Positions 22,901 through 33,590 of a DNA stretch of 64,000 nt are shown in pieces (position 1 is the first letter of the stretch; every line of letters begins with the position of its first letter). A program made the translations under genes and the position numbers. The notes below the pieces were generated by a model. It was not told the origin of the DNA and searched no databases. It worked only from the letters and a program-made list of their open reading frames with translations. Source of the stretch: Patiria pectinifera (taxonomy: Eukaryota > Echinodermata > Asteroidea > Valvatida > Asterinidae); assembly GCA_029964075.1 (NCBI GenBank), contig CM057144.1, forward strand, positions 6,595,281-6,659,280, in the 5' to 3' direction.

Positions 22901-24891
22901 CACTTGCTCGGTTTCAGCTTCAGTCCAGCGTTCCCTAGTCGGCGTAGGACTTCACCAAGACCCTCAATATGCTCGGAAAATGTTGATGACAGGATGATGA
23001 TATCGTCTAGATATATCAGCAGTGTTCGCCATTGCAAACCTTTGAGTACTAGCTCCATACAGCGCTCAAAGGTACTGGGTGCGTTACATAACCCAAACGG
23101 CATGGTCACGTACTCGTACAGTCCACTTCGGGTTACGAACGCGGTTTTGGGACGGTCTTCCTTCTTCACTTCAATCTGCCAGTAGCCCGACTGCAGATCG
23201 AGGGTACTGAAGATTTTTGCCCCACTCAGGCAATCTAGGCAGTCATCAACACGGGGTAGGGGATACGCGTCACGGCGCGTAACATCGTTCAGCTTACGAT
23301 AGTCGACACACGGACGAGTTGTGCCGTCCTTTTTCCTGACAAAAACCATCGGTGATGCCCAGGGGGATGTTGACTCGCGGATCACACCCGCCTTGAGTTG
23401 GCTCTCGAGAACTTTCTCCTCCTCGCCCTGAAATGCCTTGGGGGGACGGCGGGGAGGCTGTCGTATGGGGCGTGCGTCGCCGGTGTCAATAGTGTGCTGC
23501 ACTATTGACGTTTTTCCCAAATCCTCCGCGGATTTGGCGAAAGTGTTCTCGTGTCTGGCCAAAAGTTCACACAATGCTTTCTGCTGGTGTGGGGACAGGT
23601 TTTCACAACTCCTCTCGTACAGTTTCTGTAGGTTTTCTGACCACTTGTCAGAAGGGTTTGAGGTGTCGGGGACGGCGGGACTGAATGGGTTGACTGCGTA
23701 TGGCGTTGGGCGGGCATGCTCTCTGCACACACGCGTTACTCGATAGAGGTGATCGGTTTCACAGTTTTCCTGCTCGGCTATGAGCTCAACCGCATCAACT
23801 TCATGCAGATATCCAAGCGTTGTACCCGCTTGAAGTTCAATGTTCTCGGATGATGTGTTCACAAGCCGGACGGGGATGCCGATGTCTTCTCGGCGGGGAT
23901 CAATGAGTGAGCTGCCAACCACAACATTGTGACGAAGGTTGGCAGGTTCAATGACTGCATACATGGAACCACGATGTGATTTTCCCGAGCTTGTGGTGTC
24001 ACGGAGGCTCAGGAAGTTTTCCACCGCCGTTGTTGCCTCCTCAAGGGACTTGGGATTCGTCATGCCAACGGAAACTGCCATCTGTTGGTCGGGGAGGCCC
24101 TTCAGAAAATGGCGAAGGGCGATGCTCTCTCTGGTAACTGGATCTGCCGTAGGGTAGCCACGAAAGACGAGGCGGCGAATGTCGGCTACAAACTCCGCCA
24201 GCTTCTCCTTCGGCTGATGTCTCCTCGCTTCTAGCTGAGCGATGTAGTAATTTGGCAATTGTCGTTCGCCAAATCGTTTACCAAGCTCCTTCACCAGGGT
24301 GTCGGACGACTTGATTGCTTCGGGATCCAGTTGCTGGTACACGTACTCGGCCGCCTTTCCACGTAGACTGCTGACAAGTCGGAAGCGCTTTTCTTCCTCA
24401 GACCAGCCGCAAGCCTCGGCGAGACCCATCAGAGGTCGGACGAAGCCTTCCCATGACTTCGTGCCGTCAAATTCTCCTTGGCGAGGGAGAGGAACATCCA
24501 GCTTATGACTCGGCTTGGTTCGGAGAGGACGGGGCTCTGCTTGCTCTGTTGCTGTTGGTTTAGGGGCGTCAGCTTTTGGAACGGTGGAAGGGGCAGTACT
24601 GGGAGCAGACATCACTGGCTGTGAGTCCTTGGGCGATTTCGCTGAAACATTGGCATCTATCTGCTCAGCCGTTGATGGGCTGTGTAATGCAGCAGTTGCT
24701 CGGAGTTGTTTCAGCTCTTTCTCCGCCTCCACTGAACGAAGCTTGAAAAGTTCGAACTGTTTTTTAAGTTCTTGGAGTTCTGCACTCTCTGCCTGTAGAC
24801 TTGAATGCAGGTCGGTGTCATCGTCATCATACAACGACTGTAACCTGCGAGATTTTCGCTTGGCAGGCATGTTGGCTGCTGATATTGACAA
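19927..24891 (-). CDS. Ty3/gypsy Gag-Pol polyprotein lacking zinc knuckle and protease
   Basis: 1,654 aa, intact. Residues ~30-66 form a Glu/Lys/Leu-rich coiled coil. Residues ~130-300 are a retrotransposon Gag capsid region. RT starts near 490, with its YLDD active site near 625. RNase H (DTDASD) starts near 775. A strongly hydrophobic stretch near 985 resembles a membrane segment, which is odd between RNase H and integrase. Integrase has an HHCC-type finger (H..H near 1200, CAKC near 1250) and the D, D, E catalytic residues near 1294, 1352 and 1384. After Gag the protein passes straight to the pre-RT spacer: no CCHC knuckle and no DTG/DSG protease motif in protease context (the one DTG, in HTIDTGDARP, is the usual spacer before RT). 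That suggests an in-frame deletion, so the copy may depend on another for maturation. Confidence 0.95.
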   Translation of the reverse strand: MSISAANMPAKRKSRRLQSLYDDDDTDLHSSLQAESAELQELKKQFELFKLRSVEAEKELKQLRATAALHSPSTAEQIDANVSAKSPKDSQPVMSAPSTAPSTVPKADAPKPTATEQAEPRPLRTKPSHKLDVPLPRQGEFDGTKSWEGFVRPLMGLAEACGWSEEEKRFRLVSSLRGKAAEYVYQQLDPEAIKSSDTLVKELGKRFGERQLPNYYIAQLEARRHQPKEKLAEFVADIRRLVFRGYPTADPVTRESIALRHFLKGLPDQQMAVSVGMTNPKSLEEATTAVENFLSLRDTTSSGKSHRGSMYAVIEPANLRHNVVVGSSLIDPRREDIGIPVRLVNTSSENIELQAGTTLGYLHEVDAVELIAEQENCETDHLYRVTRVCREHARPTPYAVNPFSPAVPDTSNPSDKWSENLQKLYERSCENLSPHQQKALCELLARHENTFAKSAEDLGKTSIVQHTIDTGDARPIRQPPRRPPKAFQGEEEKVLESQLKAGVIRESTSPWASPMVFVRKKDGTTRPCVDYRKLNDVTRRDAYPLPRVDDCLDCLSGAKIFSTLDLQSGYWQIEVKKEDRPKTAFVTRSGLYEYVTMPFGLCNAPSTFERCMELVLKGLQWRTLLIYLDDIIILSSTFSEHIEGLGEVLRRLGNAGLKLKPSKCELFQTEVLFLGHIITPDGVKPDPSKVSAVQNWPTPKNITEIRSFLGLCSYYRRFIAQFATIASPLHRLLEAGQTFKWTHDCQAAFEKLKAALTGNEVMSYPNDDGLFIIDTDASDSGIGATLSQLQWCDRTQREEERPIAYASRSMTKPQRRYCTTRRELLAIVTFLQYFRHYLLGKQFLIRTDHSALRWVMSFREPVDQMARWLQILSQFDFKIEHRPERKHGNADALSRVPCDPDDCPCYDGTTILAELPCGGCEKCKAKSELWSDFSKVDDVVPLSTRRVNATSAEVQFPKRTSAADDQPSSNDVNPQAKPISPRTVLVLMATLVTLLLVPVCSIGKLIWRSCSEFTCSDFDDGQFKGRFSHTATPTGETPGQANLPTAIRVVRPNNRTKPATKSSDSAGRELNCNAPCIPQKDADAGSSTGQQLAEQSNRTGQQDDQDGEATSDRAPSSAPAGPSAGRATSWVGGYTTEEIAKLQRADPDLKIIMELMTKSPERPSRDQIARESPATRNLWLLWQQLVLKDGVLFKRWVTPDQTQSYLQLVIPRELQRAVLQAAHDAVTSAHLGVKKTAQKIKCQFYWYRLKETVCDWVRKCAKCGARKRPHTTPRAHLEDYRVGAPMDRLVTDILGPFPISDNGNKYILLVGDQFTKWMEAYPIPDQKAETVAHKIVYEYISRFGPPLDIHSDQGRTYESHLMQQVCKLLEIHKTRTSPYHPSANGQAERFNQVLVDMIAVYVDSDQRNWDIHLPLLTSAYRSCQHESTGYSPNMLMLGRETHLPIALVLGGPNTEDQPPDECEYVASVRKRMETVHHLVRQHLGKSAERQRKDHDPRVSQRNYQIGDLVYMRDSTKTPGLSPKLKQTKWAGPCVILRTLSDLLFEVRFKQRGRTKILHHDRLKQYLSDEVPKWMLDLRKTLMEKGSLSKDDAVPRSNARKTSSTKRANAPSSAPPATVSVSPTPTVAPSATGTSPLSERSTRSKRRPARLQDYF

Positions 24892-25014
24892 GCAGAAAGT
24901 TAGAGCTAAAGCTGGGAGATCCGTTCAGTGGAGGGGTACATGAAGTGACTTAATTAAAAGTCATGGTATAGTGCGATGGTGTGTGTAAGTTCGTATCCCA
25001 GCGCTTGCCACCAG
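24892..25014 (-). other. 5' leader with primer-binding-like site
   Basis: On the minus strand TGGTGGCAAGCGCTGGGA begins two bases inside the 5' LTR border (25013 downwards). The leading TGG is complementary to the universal tRNA CCA end. I cannot name the tRNA. The leader to the Gag ATG is about 120 bp. Confidence 0.6.
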
Positions 25015-26090
25015 TGTAACGTCTCTCTGGGGTGAGAGACATTATCAAATAAAGAGTCACTCCAGATACAAATATCTTACACACACACACTAGTACTTTA
25101 TTCTGGATTATTTACATCTCAGGTCAATAGAGGGCGCACTATATATACGTGTACATGTCAGGAACTCTGTCGGGGTCAGAGCCCAGATCAACAATCTAAT
25201 GCATCATAATGCGGGAGCTCTGTGAAGGTCAGAGGCTCAGCTCAAGAACCTACTGGGGAAGAGCCCAGTACAACAATGACCAGAACTGCCATTTCTGCGC
25301 GCTTTATATAGACTTTTGGGTGCGCGTCTTAGCCAATGGGAGCATTGGATTCTGGTAGTTATGAATAATGCATACATGTACAAAGGCATGGGGAAAGTTC
25401 TCTATGGGAGATTTGTACACGATTGACTTAGACAATCTACTGCTGGAAGAAAGTCCGAGAGCAGTGGTTAGCGGGCGAAGTAGGATCACTCGTGGGTGCG
25501 TTACGGGGAACTGATCCTCAAGGAAAAGGGAAAGAGAATAACTTCTCGGTACATAGACTTGTGTACAAGACTTAGTCTCTAGACTAGCTAAGATTCTACA
25601 CACTAATGCTATGGAGTAAAACTATGAGATGAAGGACGTAACCTGACCTCTAGCTACCGTAGGTCTCGGCCAGTGGGTTAGCGGGACACACTCGCTGTGG
25701 TGTACGGGGTCACTAAGGGGTGAATACACGGGTAGGGTTTAGCGAGCCACATTCGCTAAATGCTCGGGGTCAATGTGGGTCGGATGCGAGGTAAGGTGTG
25801 TGAGGGGAATTCGCATCGACTCCGGGGAAAGGTGGAGGGAAAATGGCTAAGTCCTAAGTACATGTCCCATGGCGGTGCATGTTCAATAGCTGTGAGTGCT
25901 ATATGCATTGCGCGCTATACAATAGCGTACTGTACAATGTACTGCACACTTGTACGTGTGTCTAAGACATCGTGGTAAAGCTTCGCGCTGTGTGAGGGCA
26001 CACAGGATCGCTGCAAGCATTACGTTGTGTACGGAGTGGAATGGATTGGTTGGGAAAGAAGTAAACTACGCAATTCGCGGGAACGCAACA
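25015..26090 (-). repeat. 5' LTR of the Ty3/gypsy element
   Basis: 1,076 bp. The minus-strand order is U3, TATA box (25303-25310), R, AATAAA (25097-25102), U5. Confidence 0.95.
25303..25310 (-). promoter_or_regulatory. TATA box of the retrotransposon promoter
   Basis: TATATAAA on the minus strand within the 5' LTR, about 200 bp before the AATAAA signal. That spacing fits an R region between them. The same box is in the other LTR. Confidence 0.6.
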
Positions 26091-26094
26091 ATAC

Positions 26095-26945
26095 GCACGA
26101 ACAAACACGCAGGGAAATAGTAAAAACTTTCACATGGTTGAGTTGCTGGAATTGACCAATGAAATGCTGCAGTTACCTGATGAATATTTATGAGGTATAG
26201 TAATAAGGCCACAAAAGAGAATAGTTCTGCTTCCCGTTACCCGACCAACCCTATCTAGGCTGCGACCGTAAAAAATTTATCGGCAATTCCAAAAAAAAAA
26301 GAAAAAAAAGATTGAATAAATAAAAATATAATCTTGTCTTTTCTGTCTTCACAAAATACCTCTCAACAACCCTTTTGCATCAAAAAATGCTTGTATCTAT
26401 TTGTTTTCTTACTTACATTCGCTTTTTTTTTTCAAAAGAAACCTTCCCGATATATAACTACTTTGCAATTCGATGTCACGGTTACTATAATCATGCGACG
26501 ACTGGTTCCCGCCGCGCCGCGCAGGGGCCAATTTAGAAGACATGATGAAAATGCGGTATATAACCAGTCCATAGCTATGCAACCAACATGACCAATAATC
26601 AAGACATCACGTATGCGTAATTTCCAGAGTATAGTGCCAGACAGGGCACTATATTCAAATGTTTTGACTGGTTACATTACCCTCTATTTCAACTTTCACA
26701 TATTGCGTTTAATTGCTTATTGTTGAATTGCTATTATGACTATGAGTCAAATGAGACCGTAGGTTTGCATGGTGAGCATTGTGGACATGATCAATGAATG
26801 GAAGATTTGCAACACCATGGGAATGATAACTTTGTGAGATGTGTGGTTCTGAAAAGAACCAGTTGGTTTAATTCCGAGTGAGTTAATTTATTCCCATTTT
26901 TCAGGCATGATACCATTTGCAGAGCTCTGTCAATCAATGGTGACA
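26095..26945. other. Intergenic, repeat remnants
   Basis: No gene. 26520-26640 repeats parts of 17526-17600 and 17889-17915, so one older repeat lies on both sides of the retrotransposon. A-rich and T-rich runs occupy 26285-26440. Confidence 0.45.
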
Positions 26946-27213
26946 GTCAGCTTTACAGGTACTGGTACATGTACATGTAGCTCAATCAGGTGTTTCATGG
27001 TAATATGCGCCATCTTGCCCGTGGGGCAATTTTACAGGCATTGCTTTGTACGTATCGTCAATGGAAAAGTTTGGTGCTTCCAAGTCATTATGCGTTCATT
27101 CCAAAATGCGCCCGCATCTAGCAACCTATGTTCTTTTTGCCCCGCAAACAAGATGGCGCATATTACCGTGAAACACCTTATCGCAGCTACCGGTACCCAA
27201 AAGGTAAACTGAC
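26946..27213. mobile_element. MITE-like palindromic element, ~270 bp
   Basis: Inverted arms of about 85 bp share GTCAG, GGTGTTTCA and GGTAATATGCGCCATCTTG with their complements on the right. The right end is GTAAACTGAC. The 101-aa plus ORF over it is not a gene. Confidence 0.65.
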
Positions 27214-27838
27214 AAAATTATTGTTGAAAATCTTGCTTGGTTTAAAGATAACAAACTAGTGACATTTTTCTTTCTGGCATGCTGTCATTGTGAAGAAAAC
27301 AATAAAACATGATGCTTCAAGTGTCACATTTTTGGAAATTTCCGTTAGTAGTTGGTTCGTAATTTGGCACATCCCTGAATGGGTGCACACACAAGAGTTG
27401 ACACGAGGCACACGGGCGCGCGGTTGCTATTGATTCGTTAGCTCAGTACGTGACACTGTGTAGCTGCTATCAGCTGAAAGAGAATGTGTCCTGGATGCTG
27501 ATTTTGGGCGCAATTCAAAACATGACGTGGCCACTTTTGAATTGAAACTGAGATCCTAGAATTTTCCTTTCTTGGAATATGTAGTATTCACAGAGCTCCA
27601 TCAGGATACATGTTGTTGTTAAACACCCGTCTTTAGAATTTGAGTACTTTTGGTGTTTGAAATAAAATGCAAAATGACAAATGATCTAGACCCTACCTTT
27701 AATGCAACAGATATCTGGCTCTGGACACGTACCCATCAACAACCCAAAAGACTGCACCATCAATATCTACCAATCAAAAGGTAAAGGCAAACAAATGATT
27801 AATGATACACAATCTACTTTGTATTTCTGTACATCCAC
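27214..27838. other. Intergenic, nothing recognised
   Basis: Mixed-composition sequence with no ORF, repeat array or element end that I can support. Confidence 0.4.
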
Positions 27839-28336
27839 CAGAGTTGCAACGAGTCACTGAATTTTGTGACTCGAGTTGAGTCAAGTCATTTTAAGGAAGT
27901 GACTCGGGTCGAGTCGAGTCATTAGGTCAAGAAGGTCGATTCAAGTCACAGTGTGTTCTCGAGTCAAGTCGAACCAAGTCAACTTTATGCTTAAGTTAAT
28001 TTGAGTCACTGATAACACACGAACACCATGTAATACATGATGGAATACAAGAAGGAACACAAGGCACCAGTTAATTATGAAGATAAATTGTCTGGAATAA
28101 TTTTACGCCGACATCAAAACCAAATTGCAACATCCAAAACTGAACTGATTATAGAGAAATATAATTATTTTTTAAAAGCTGGACATAGTCATCTGATGAG
28201 GGGCTCTAGTCGAGTCATTTGCTCGCAGTGACTCGTGTCAAGTCAATCGATCATTTGGGACTCAAGTCGAGTCGCCAAGTTGTGTGACTCGAGTCAGACT
28301 CGAGTCGAGTCATTGACTCGAGTCATTACAACTCTG
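27839..28336. mobile_element. hAT-like non-autonomous element rich in GAGTC
   Basis: The ends CAGAGTTGCAACGAGTC and the complement of CAGAGTTGTAATGACTC are inverted repeats. The flanks ACATCCAC and GCATCCAA agree at 6 of 8 bases, as expected for an 8-bp hAT duplication. The sub-ends are runs of GACTCGAGTC-type words on both strands. The 64-aa frame inside has no features. Confidence 0.7.
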
Positions 28337-29394
28337 GCATCCAATCATATTTGCTTATTCCTGGCAATGTGTAATTTAATGCATGCGATTGAAAGAGGTT
28401 TCTGATGAAGCGTTCAATTATAAGTCAAAGTGGGAGCATGCAGGCCTAGTTGACCTCAATATTAAAGAGAACAAATGTGTGCTGGGTCAGTTTTAACACT
28501 CAGTTTAAAGGTACAATCCATCATTTGTGATTTGTGCATTTTGTTCGTTTGAAGCAACAAGCATGCTCAAAATCTAAAGAGGGTACTGAACTGATGAAAT
28601 TTCAGCTCAGCTTCAGCTGTATATTCCGAGGAAAAAACAGCATTCTAGGATCTCGATTACAAATCAAAAGTTGCTGAATCATGTTTTGAATTGAGCCTGA
28701 ATTCAGCGTCCGAGACACGTTCTCGCTGAGCCGATTGCAGGTATGAGGTATGTCGCGCACCTATCCGACGGATTATAAGAACCGAACGCACATGTGCGTC
28801 GTGCCAATGCTTGCGCGCCCTTCGCTAAACAAACGAACTGCTAATGGAAATTTCTTTCGTTGATTTCTTCAAAATGACAGCTTGCCAGAAAGAATAATTT
28901 CACAGGGAGTTTAGTCCCCTTAATATCTTTCAACCAAGTATGTTTTTCAACTATAATTACGTCAGTTACTTTTTGGATAGCTGCAAATGATGGACTGTAG
29001 CTTTAAGACCGGTTGGAATCTGGATGCTGATAATATCCGAGCTGAAGCATCCAGAAACAAACATCACGGAGAAAGCGCGACGCACGCGCCAATCTCCATA
29101 TATGGAGTTGTGTTTTACTTTTTGCAAGATGGGCATTCCATTATATAGCTAGAGGGGTGTTTTGTTGAACAAAATCGTTGGAAAAATTAAAATTTTTGAC
29201 TTTTGGACAGAAAAGCATTCAATCCTCATAACAGACATCGAAAACAAATATTAATTCGAGAGGAATACTGTAAAAGTAGTGTTTGAAATTCTCTTTCTTT
29301 TTGTTGAGTAGGGCAGAGCACAACTGGCTGTACGATATACTAATAAAGTTTGAAGACGTTGAATGAAAAGGGAGCTGACTTGGTCTTTGTTGCA
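28337..29394. other. Intergenic, nothing recognised
   Basis: No gene or clear element end. Several short A/T runs only. Confidence 0.35.
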
Positions 29395-30960
29395 GGATGG
29401 GGTAATGCCGGGGAAAATGCCTTTAATTTTTAAACCAGTTGTGATGCCACCATGAACTTTTGTAAAACTAAAGGAGACAATCTATTATAGTTCATGTCTA
29501 AATCTCATCAATTAAGCTTCTACAGGTATGTGTAGTTTTTCCATTTCAAGTCAAGGAAGTCCAGCATCACATTTCAAATGTATGTCGATCAGAAATAGCG
29601 CCCGTCAGTAGGCCGTGTGAAACACAAGCAGGGAACCTTGCTGACAACAACCTGGATGGGGTATGTCAGAGAGAATGCCTCTCATTTTTATACTGATTGT
29701 GATGCCAGCCTGTCCTTTTATAGAAATAAAGGAGAGAATCTGTTAAAAATCTTGTGTAAATCTCTTTAAATTTGCATGTGTACTTTTTCCACCACAAGTG
29801 GAAGAAATCCAGCACCACGTTCAAAATGTACATCGATCAGAAACATTATTACGCCCCAGCGCTCATGTGAAACACAATGCGGGAGAGCTTGCTTGCATAC
29901 AAGCTGGACAGGGTATGCTGGGGAAAATGCCTCTCATTTTGAAAGTGATTGGACATGCCACACTAAAGGTAAAATTAAGGAGAGAATCTGTTAAAGTTCA
30001 TGAGTGTGTAAATCTATCATTAAGTTTCTATTTGTAGGTTTTCTACAACAAGTTTGAGGAAGTCCAGCACTACATTCAAAATGCACATCGATCGGAAACA
30101 GTCTTATGCCTCAGCGTCCACGTGAAATGTGGGAGCCCTTGCATGCAAATTGACCAATCATTTATGATGCCACCCTGATTCTTTGGCATCCACTAGTCGA
30201 GGAGTGGCTATGCAATTAAAATGAGAGGCATTGATCTCCCCGGCATACCACATCCAGCTTGTATTGCAAGCAAGCTCTCCAGCATGTGTGTTTCACATGG
30301 GCGCTGACATGGCTGAGGCATCAGACTGTTTCCGATTGACATACTCAGGGGTGTGAGCACTGTGAGTGACTATAAAAATAGCTGAAAACAGCTGAAAAAA
30401 GGTGCAAAAATCTCCTATACTTTTGTACACAGCAAGTGAAGGAAAAAAGCTGAAATCCACAACAAAAACTGCTGAAATCAGCTTTATAGAGCAAGATTTC
30501 ACACCCCTGCATACTTTTGAATGTGGTGCTGGACTTCCTCCACGTGTTATGGACAAACTACACATGGAAACTTGATGAGATTTAAACACATGAACTTTCT
30601 TTTGTTCTATAAAATTGAAGGGTGGCATCCAATTGCTTTTAAAATGAAAGGAATTCTCCCCATCCAATTGCTTTTAAAATGAAAGGAATTCTCCCCAGTG
30701 CGGCATACCCTCATCCAGCTTGTATTTGCAAGAAAGCTCTTGGGTTATTCACGTGGGTGCTGAGGCATCATACAACTGTTTCCGATCAACATTTTTACTG
30801 TGGTGCTGGACTTCTTTGACCTGTTGTAGAAAAACTATACTGATGAGAAATTTGATGAGATTTACACATGATCTTTAACGGATGGTATGCTTTAGTTTTA
30901 CACAAGTCCTGGGTGGCATCGCAATCAGTTTAAAAATGAGAAGCAATTATCCTGGCTAAT
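29395..30960. repeat. Satellite in direct then inverted orientation
   Basis: Units of about 254 bp share GGAAGTCCAGCA, CGATCAGAAAC, GTGAAACACA, GAAAATGCC and AGGAGAGAATCTGTTAAA. Three direct units start near 29545, 29800 and 30052. From about 30210 the order is inverted (GGTGCTGGACTTCC near 30530, again near 30792). The array is thus a large imperfect palindrome. ORFs here recur with the unit and are not genes. Confidence 0.75.
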
Positions 30961-32997
30961 AATATTAGTAATAACCGCGTCCCACTTGGTGAAGCATTAC
31001 TGTAGTTTATCGTTTAGCCTTCACACAAAGACCAAGTCCATTCTTTTTACAAGTCAGCTTAACCCTAACTCCCTAGCATCTTTTACTAGGAACTGGACCA
31101 ATTCCATCAAAATCCATCAATCAATGTACGTCTAATACAAAACTGAACATAATGGAATCCACCACTGACGCACTGGTTGACATTCATGGACTTGCTACAC
31201 ATGGCTTTTTATCACAATAGCAGTACAGGAAGCTGAGGCAAACTCAATCGGATACCCCAAGCACTGCCTCACGTTCATCATACTCCATCAATATTTAGTC
31301 ATGCTAGGCCTTCTGGCATGTCTGGACCCCAAAATCCACCTAAATGGGGAGATGGATTTTGATGGAGTTGGGGTGGTTTGGCTAAATTCTCTGTTTATTC
31401 AACATCTTCAAATTAGTTATCATACAGCCAATCATGCTCTGCTGTACTCAAAAAAGAACAGAATTTCTAACACTACTATTCTAAATTACAATATTTCTCT
31501 CGATTAACATTTGCTCTTATTTGATGTCCGTTATGGAGCACCATAGTGGTGAATGCTGTGCATGAATCTGGGGGAAGAATGTAGTATTCGGACGCCATGC
31601 GCGCCACATCAGCAGTCGTGTACATAGCCCCATAAATTTGGCCAATTTACTGAACTACCTCCGTAAAAGGCCACACCTCCACCATGTACAAAAACATGTC
31701 AAACTCAGTCAAATTTTGATTTTCACATTTAGGCTTAGTTTGTAGTGTATATTTGCTTTAGAAGCATACTCACCCCCTTATAGGCTAATCAGAAGTGCTG
31801 CCTTTTTCAGATGTCTAATTTTCGTAAAATTTCATGTTGAAATTTTGATACGCAAACGTGTGCAAACGAATCTGGACATTTCACTAAAACTAGACGGAGA
31901 GAAGCCTTCTAATTCTAGAAGTACCCAGCAAACAGGACGCTCAGGGAAGGGCTGATGAATTTACGCTCTGATTGGATAGATTTTGCATGACCTGTGACCT
32001 GCAAGTCATCACGACCACAACTCAGCAAGGTTTTAAACAGCCATTAAGTAAAGACTGAGCAATGATTCATTGCTTTTTAAAATATTCACGACATTCATAA
32101 GGCCGAGGGAATAAAAGTCAAAGAATACCGTCCTGCTGTTTTTGAAAAACAATGAGAACTATTTTTATTATTCATTATATTCATTATTCTGAAGCACTAA
32201 CCAGAATTTAAGAAAGTGTTTGGAAAAACGGCCACAGGCAGTCGTTGGTATCATGCAGCGCTAGTGTTATCATGCTACCGCGCGCTATACATTGTATGCA
32301 CGTATTGATGTACCGCGTGTTCACCGTTCTCTGTACGCGTGGGCAGATTGAGTTTCGTGCCAATGTGGTACACAGAATACGACTATTCTGGGAAAGATTC
32401 CCACATCTGGCCATCAGCAATTTTTCCCTTAAATGACCTATCAGCCATCATAAAGTGATAATGTCCTAAAAAGTCAAAATTAGCAGGGATAAATTTTGAA
32501 TGTTTACTGAGAAAACACTTACCCCTTTCAGACCAGTCCCATAGGGTTTGTGCACACTGGGTGACAAGTGATGGCCAGATATGGGAATCTTTCCCTATCC
32601 TGCGTTAGGAAAATTGTGTAGAGCGGATTCTGATAAAATTAGTAAACTGTTGAGGCAGACTAATATTCTGGGTAAATAATGATTTTTTTTGGTAAATAAA
32701 GAAAATTTCCGCGGCACCTTTCAGCACATGCAGGCGGTAGACGGTATTCTATGACTTTCATTCCCTCGGCCAAAATGGGTTGGTTTTTTTTTTTCGTTGA
32801 ATAGCTTAAGTGAAATACAGTAATATAATATATAGGAAAATCTGTAAAACTTATCTGTTTTGTAAATTTTCAATTCCCATCACTTGCTCAGGCTCAGTTT
32901 CGAATTCACTAAGGGTCAAATTGCATATTATGCGATGCTCAAAATTTGTCCACATGGTCCGCAATGAAAACAAAATCACATCCGGTACTCGGTAGGC
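30961..32997. other. Intergenic; repeat copy at 31625-31900, otherwise no gene
   Basis: 31625-31900 is an inverse copy of the fold-back repeat at 16560-17045. CCACATCTGGCCATCA near 32399 and TGATGGCCAGATATGGGAA near 32570 are inverted copies of one short element. No gene is supported. Confidence 0.4.
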
Positions 32998-33005
32998 TAT
33001 GGAAT

Positions 33006-33261
33006 CATGGGCATCGCGAGGGGGGGGGGCAAGGGGGCACTTCCCCGGAAAAGCCAAAAAAAAAAAAAAAGAAGAAAAAGAAAAAAGAAAAGAAAAAGAG
33101 GCGCGAAGACAAAGTGGTGTAAATTTCATGAGTTGGGGGGGGGGGGAATGTCCCTGCCCCCCTCTAAATCTGATAAATCGAGAATGTTTTGAGAAATACA
33201 AGCCTTTTTTTGCCAAAATTTTTTTTGTCCCCTCTAGAAAAAAATCCTGGCGACGCCCATG
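33006..33261. mobile_element. hAT-type MITE with perfect 8-bp target duplication
   Basis: CATGGGCATCGCGAGG and CCTGGCGACGCCCATG are inverted ends. TATGGAAT is directly repeated on both sides (32998-33005 and 33262-33269). The inside is G-, A- and C-run rich and has no transposase. Confidence 0.85.
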
Positions 33262-33507
33262 TATGGAATGTGTGCATTTCTAAGAGAAAGTTTTCGGATA
33301 GCATTTGTGCGCATTGGCCGCCATCTGCCAACTGCTGTCTTAAACAGCTGCAGAATGCCATCCCGGAAAAATCTCCGTACTCGGACGTCACTTTTTTCAA
33401 TTAATTTTCTAGCGCCAAAAGTTACATCTTTTATGGTTATTCCTCCACTTTCCCTCCTCTACTCTCACCCTCTCCTTTCCCTAATTTCTGTTTATTAATC
33501 AGTCAGT

Positions 33508-33590
33508 TACTTCATCGGGATTCGAACCTCTGACGCTTGCTTGATACACGAGACTCTTAACCACTAGGCCGCGCACGATCGCTGTTGCAA
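33508..33590 (-). repeat. tRNA-like SINE head or tRNA pseudogene
   Basis: On the minus strand GGCCTAGTGGTTAAGAG resembles a Pol III A box and GGTTCGAATCC is a perfect B box, about 30 bp apart. The T-stem does not pair well, so a working tRNA is unlikely. A SINE-derived fragment is the better call. Confidence 0.55.

Larger units (their letters stand above)
18510..26090 (-). mobile_element. Ty3/gypsy LTR retrotransposon, complete, near-identical LTRs
   Basis: Two direct repeats of about 1.08 kb (18510-19593 and 25015-26090) enclose one long minus-strand Gag-Pol ORF with the order RT, RNase H, integrase, which defines Ty3/gypsy. The 4-bp duplication ATAC flanks it (18506-18509 and 26091-26094). 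LTR ends are TG...CA. A primer-binding-like site and a polypurine tract are at the expected places. The 5' LTR is the right-hand one. LTR near-identity and an unbroken ORF point to recent insertion. Confidence 0.95.

Noticed and set aside
20346-24943. Plus-strand ORFs of 60-153 aa across the retrotransposon
   Set aside because: Antisense shadows of the Gag-Pol frame.
33508-33590. Functional tRNA gene
   Set aside because: A and B boxes are present but the arms do not fold properly; SINE-derived fragment preferred.
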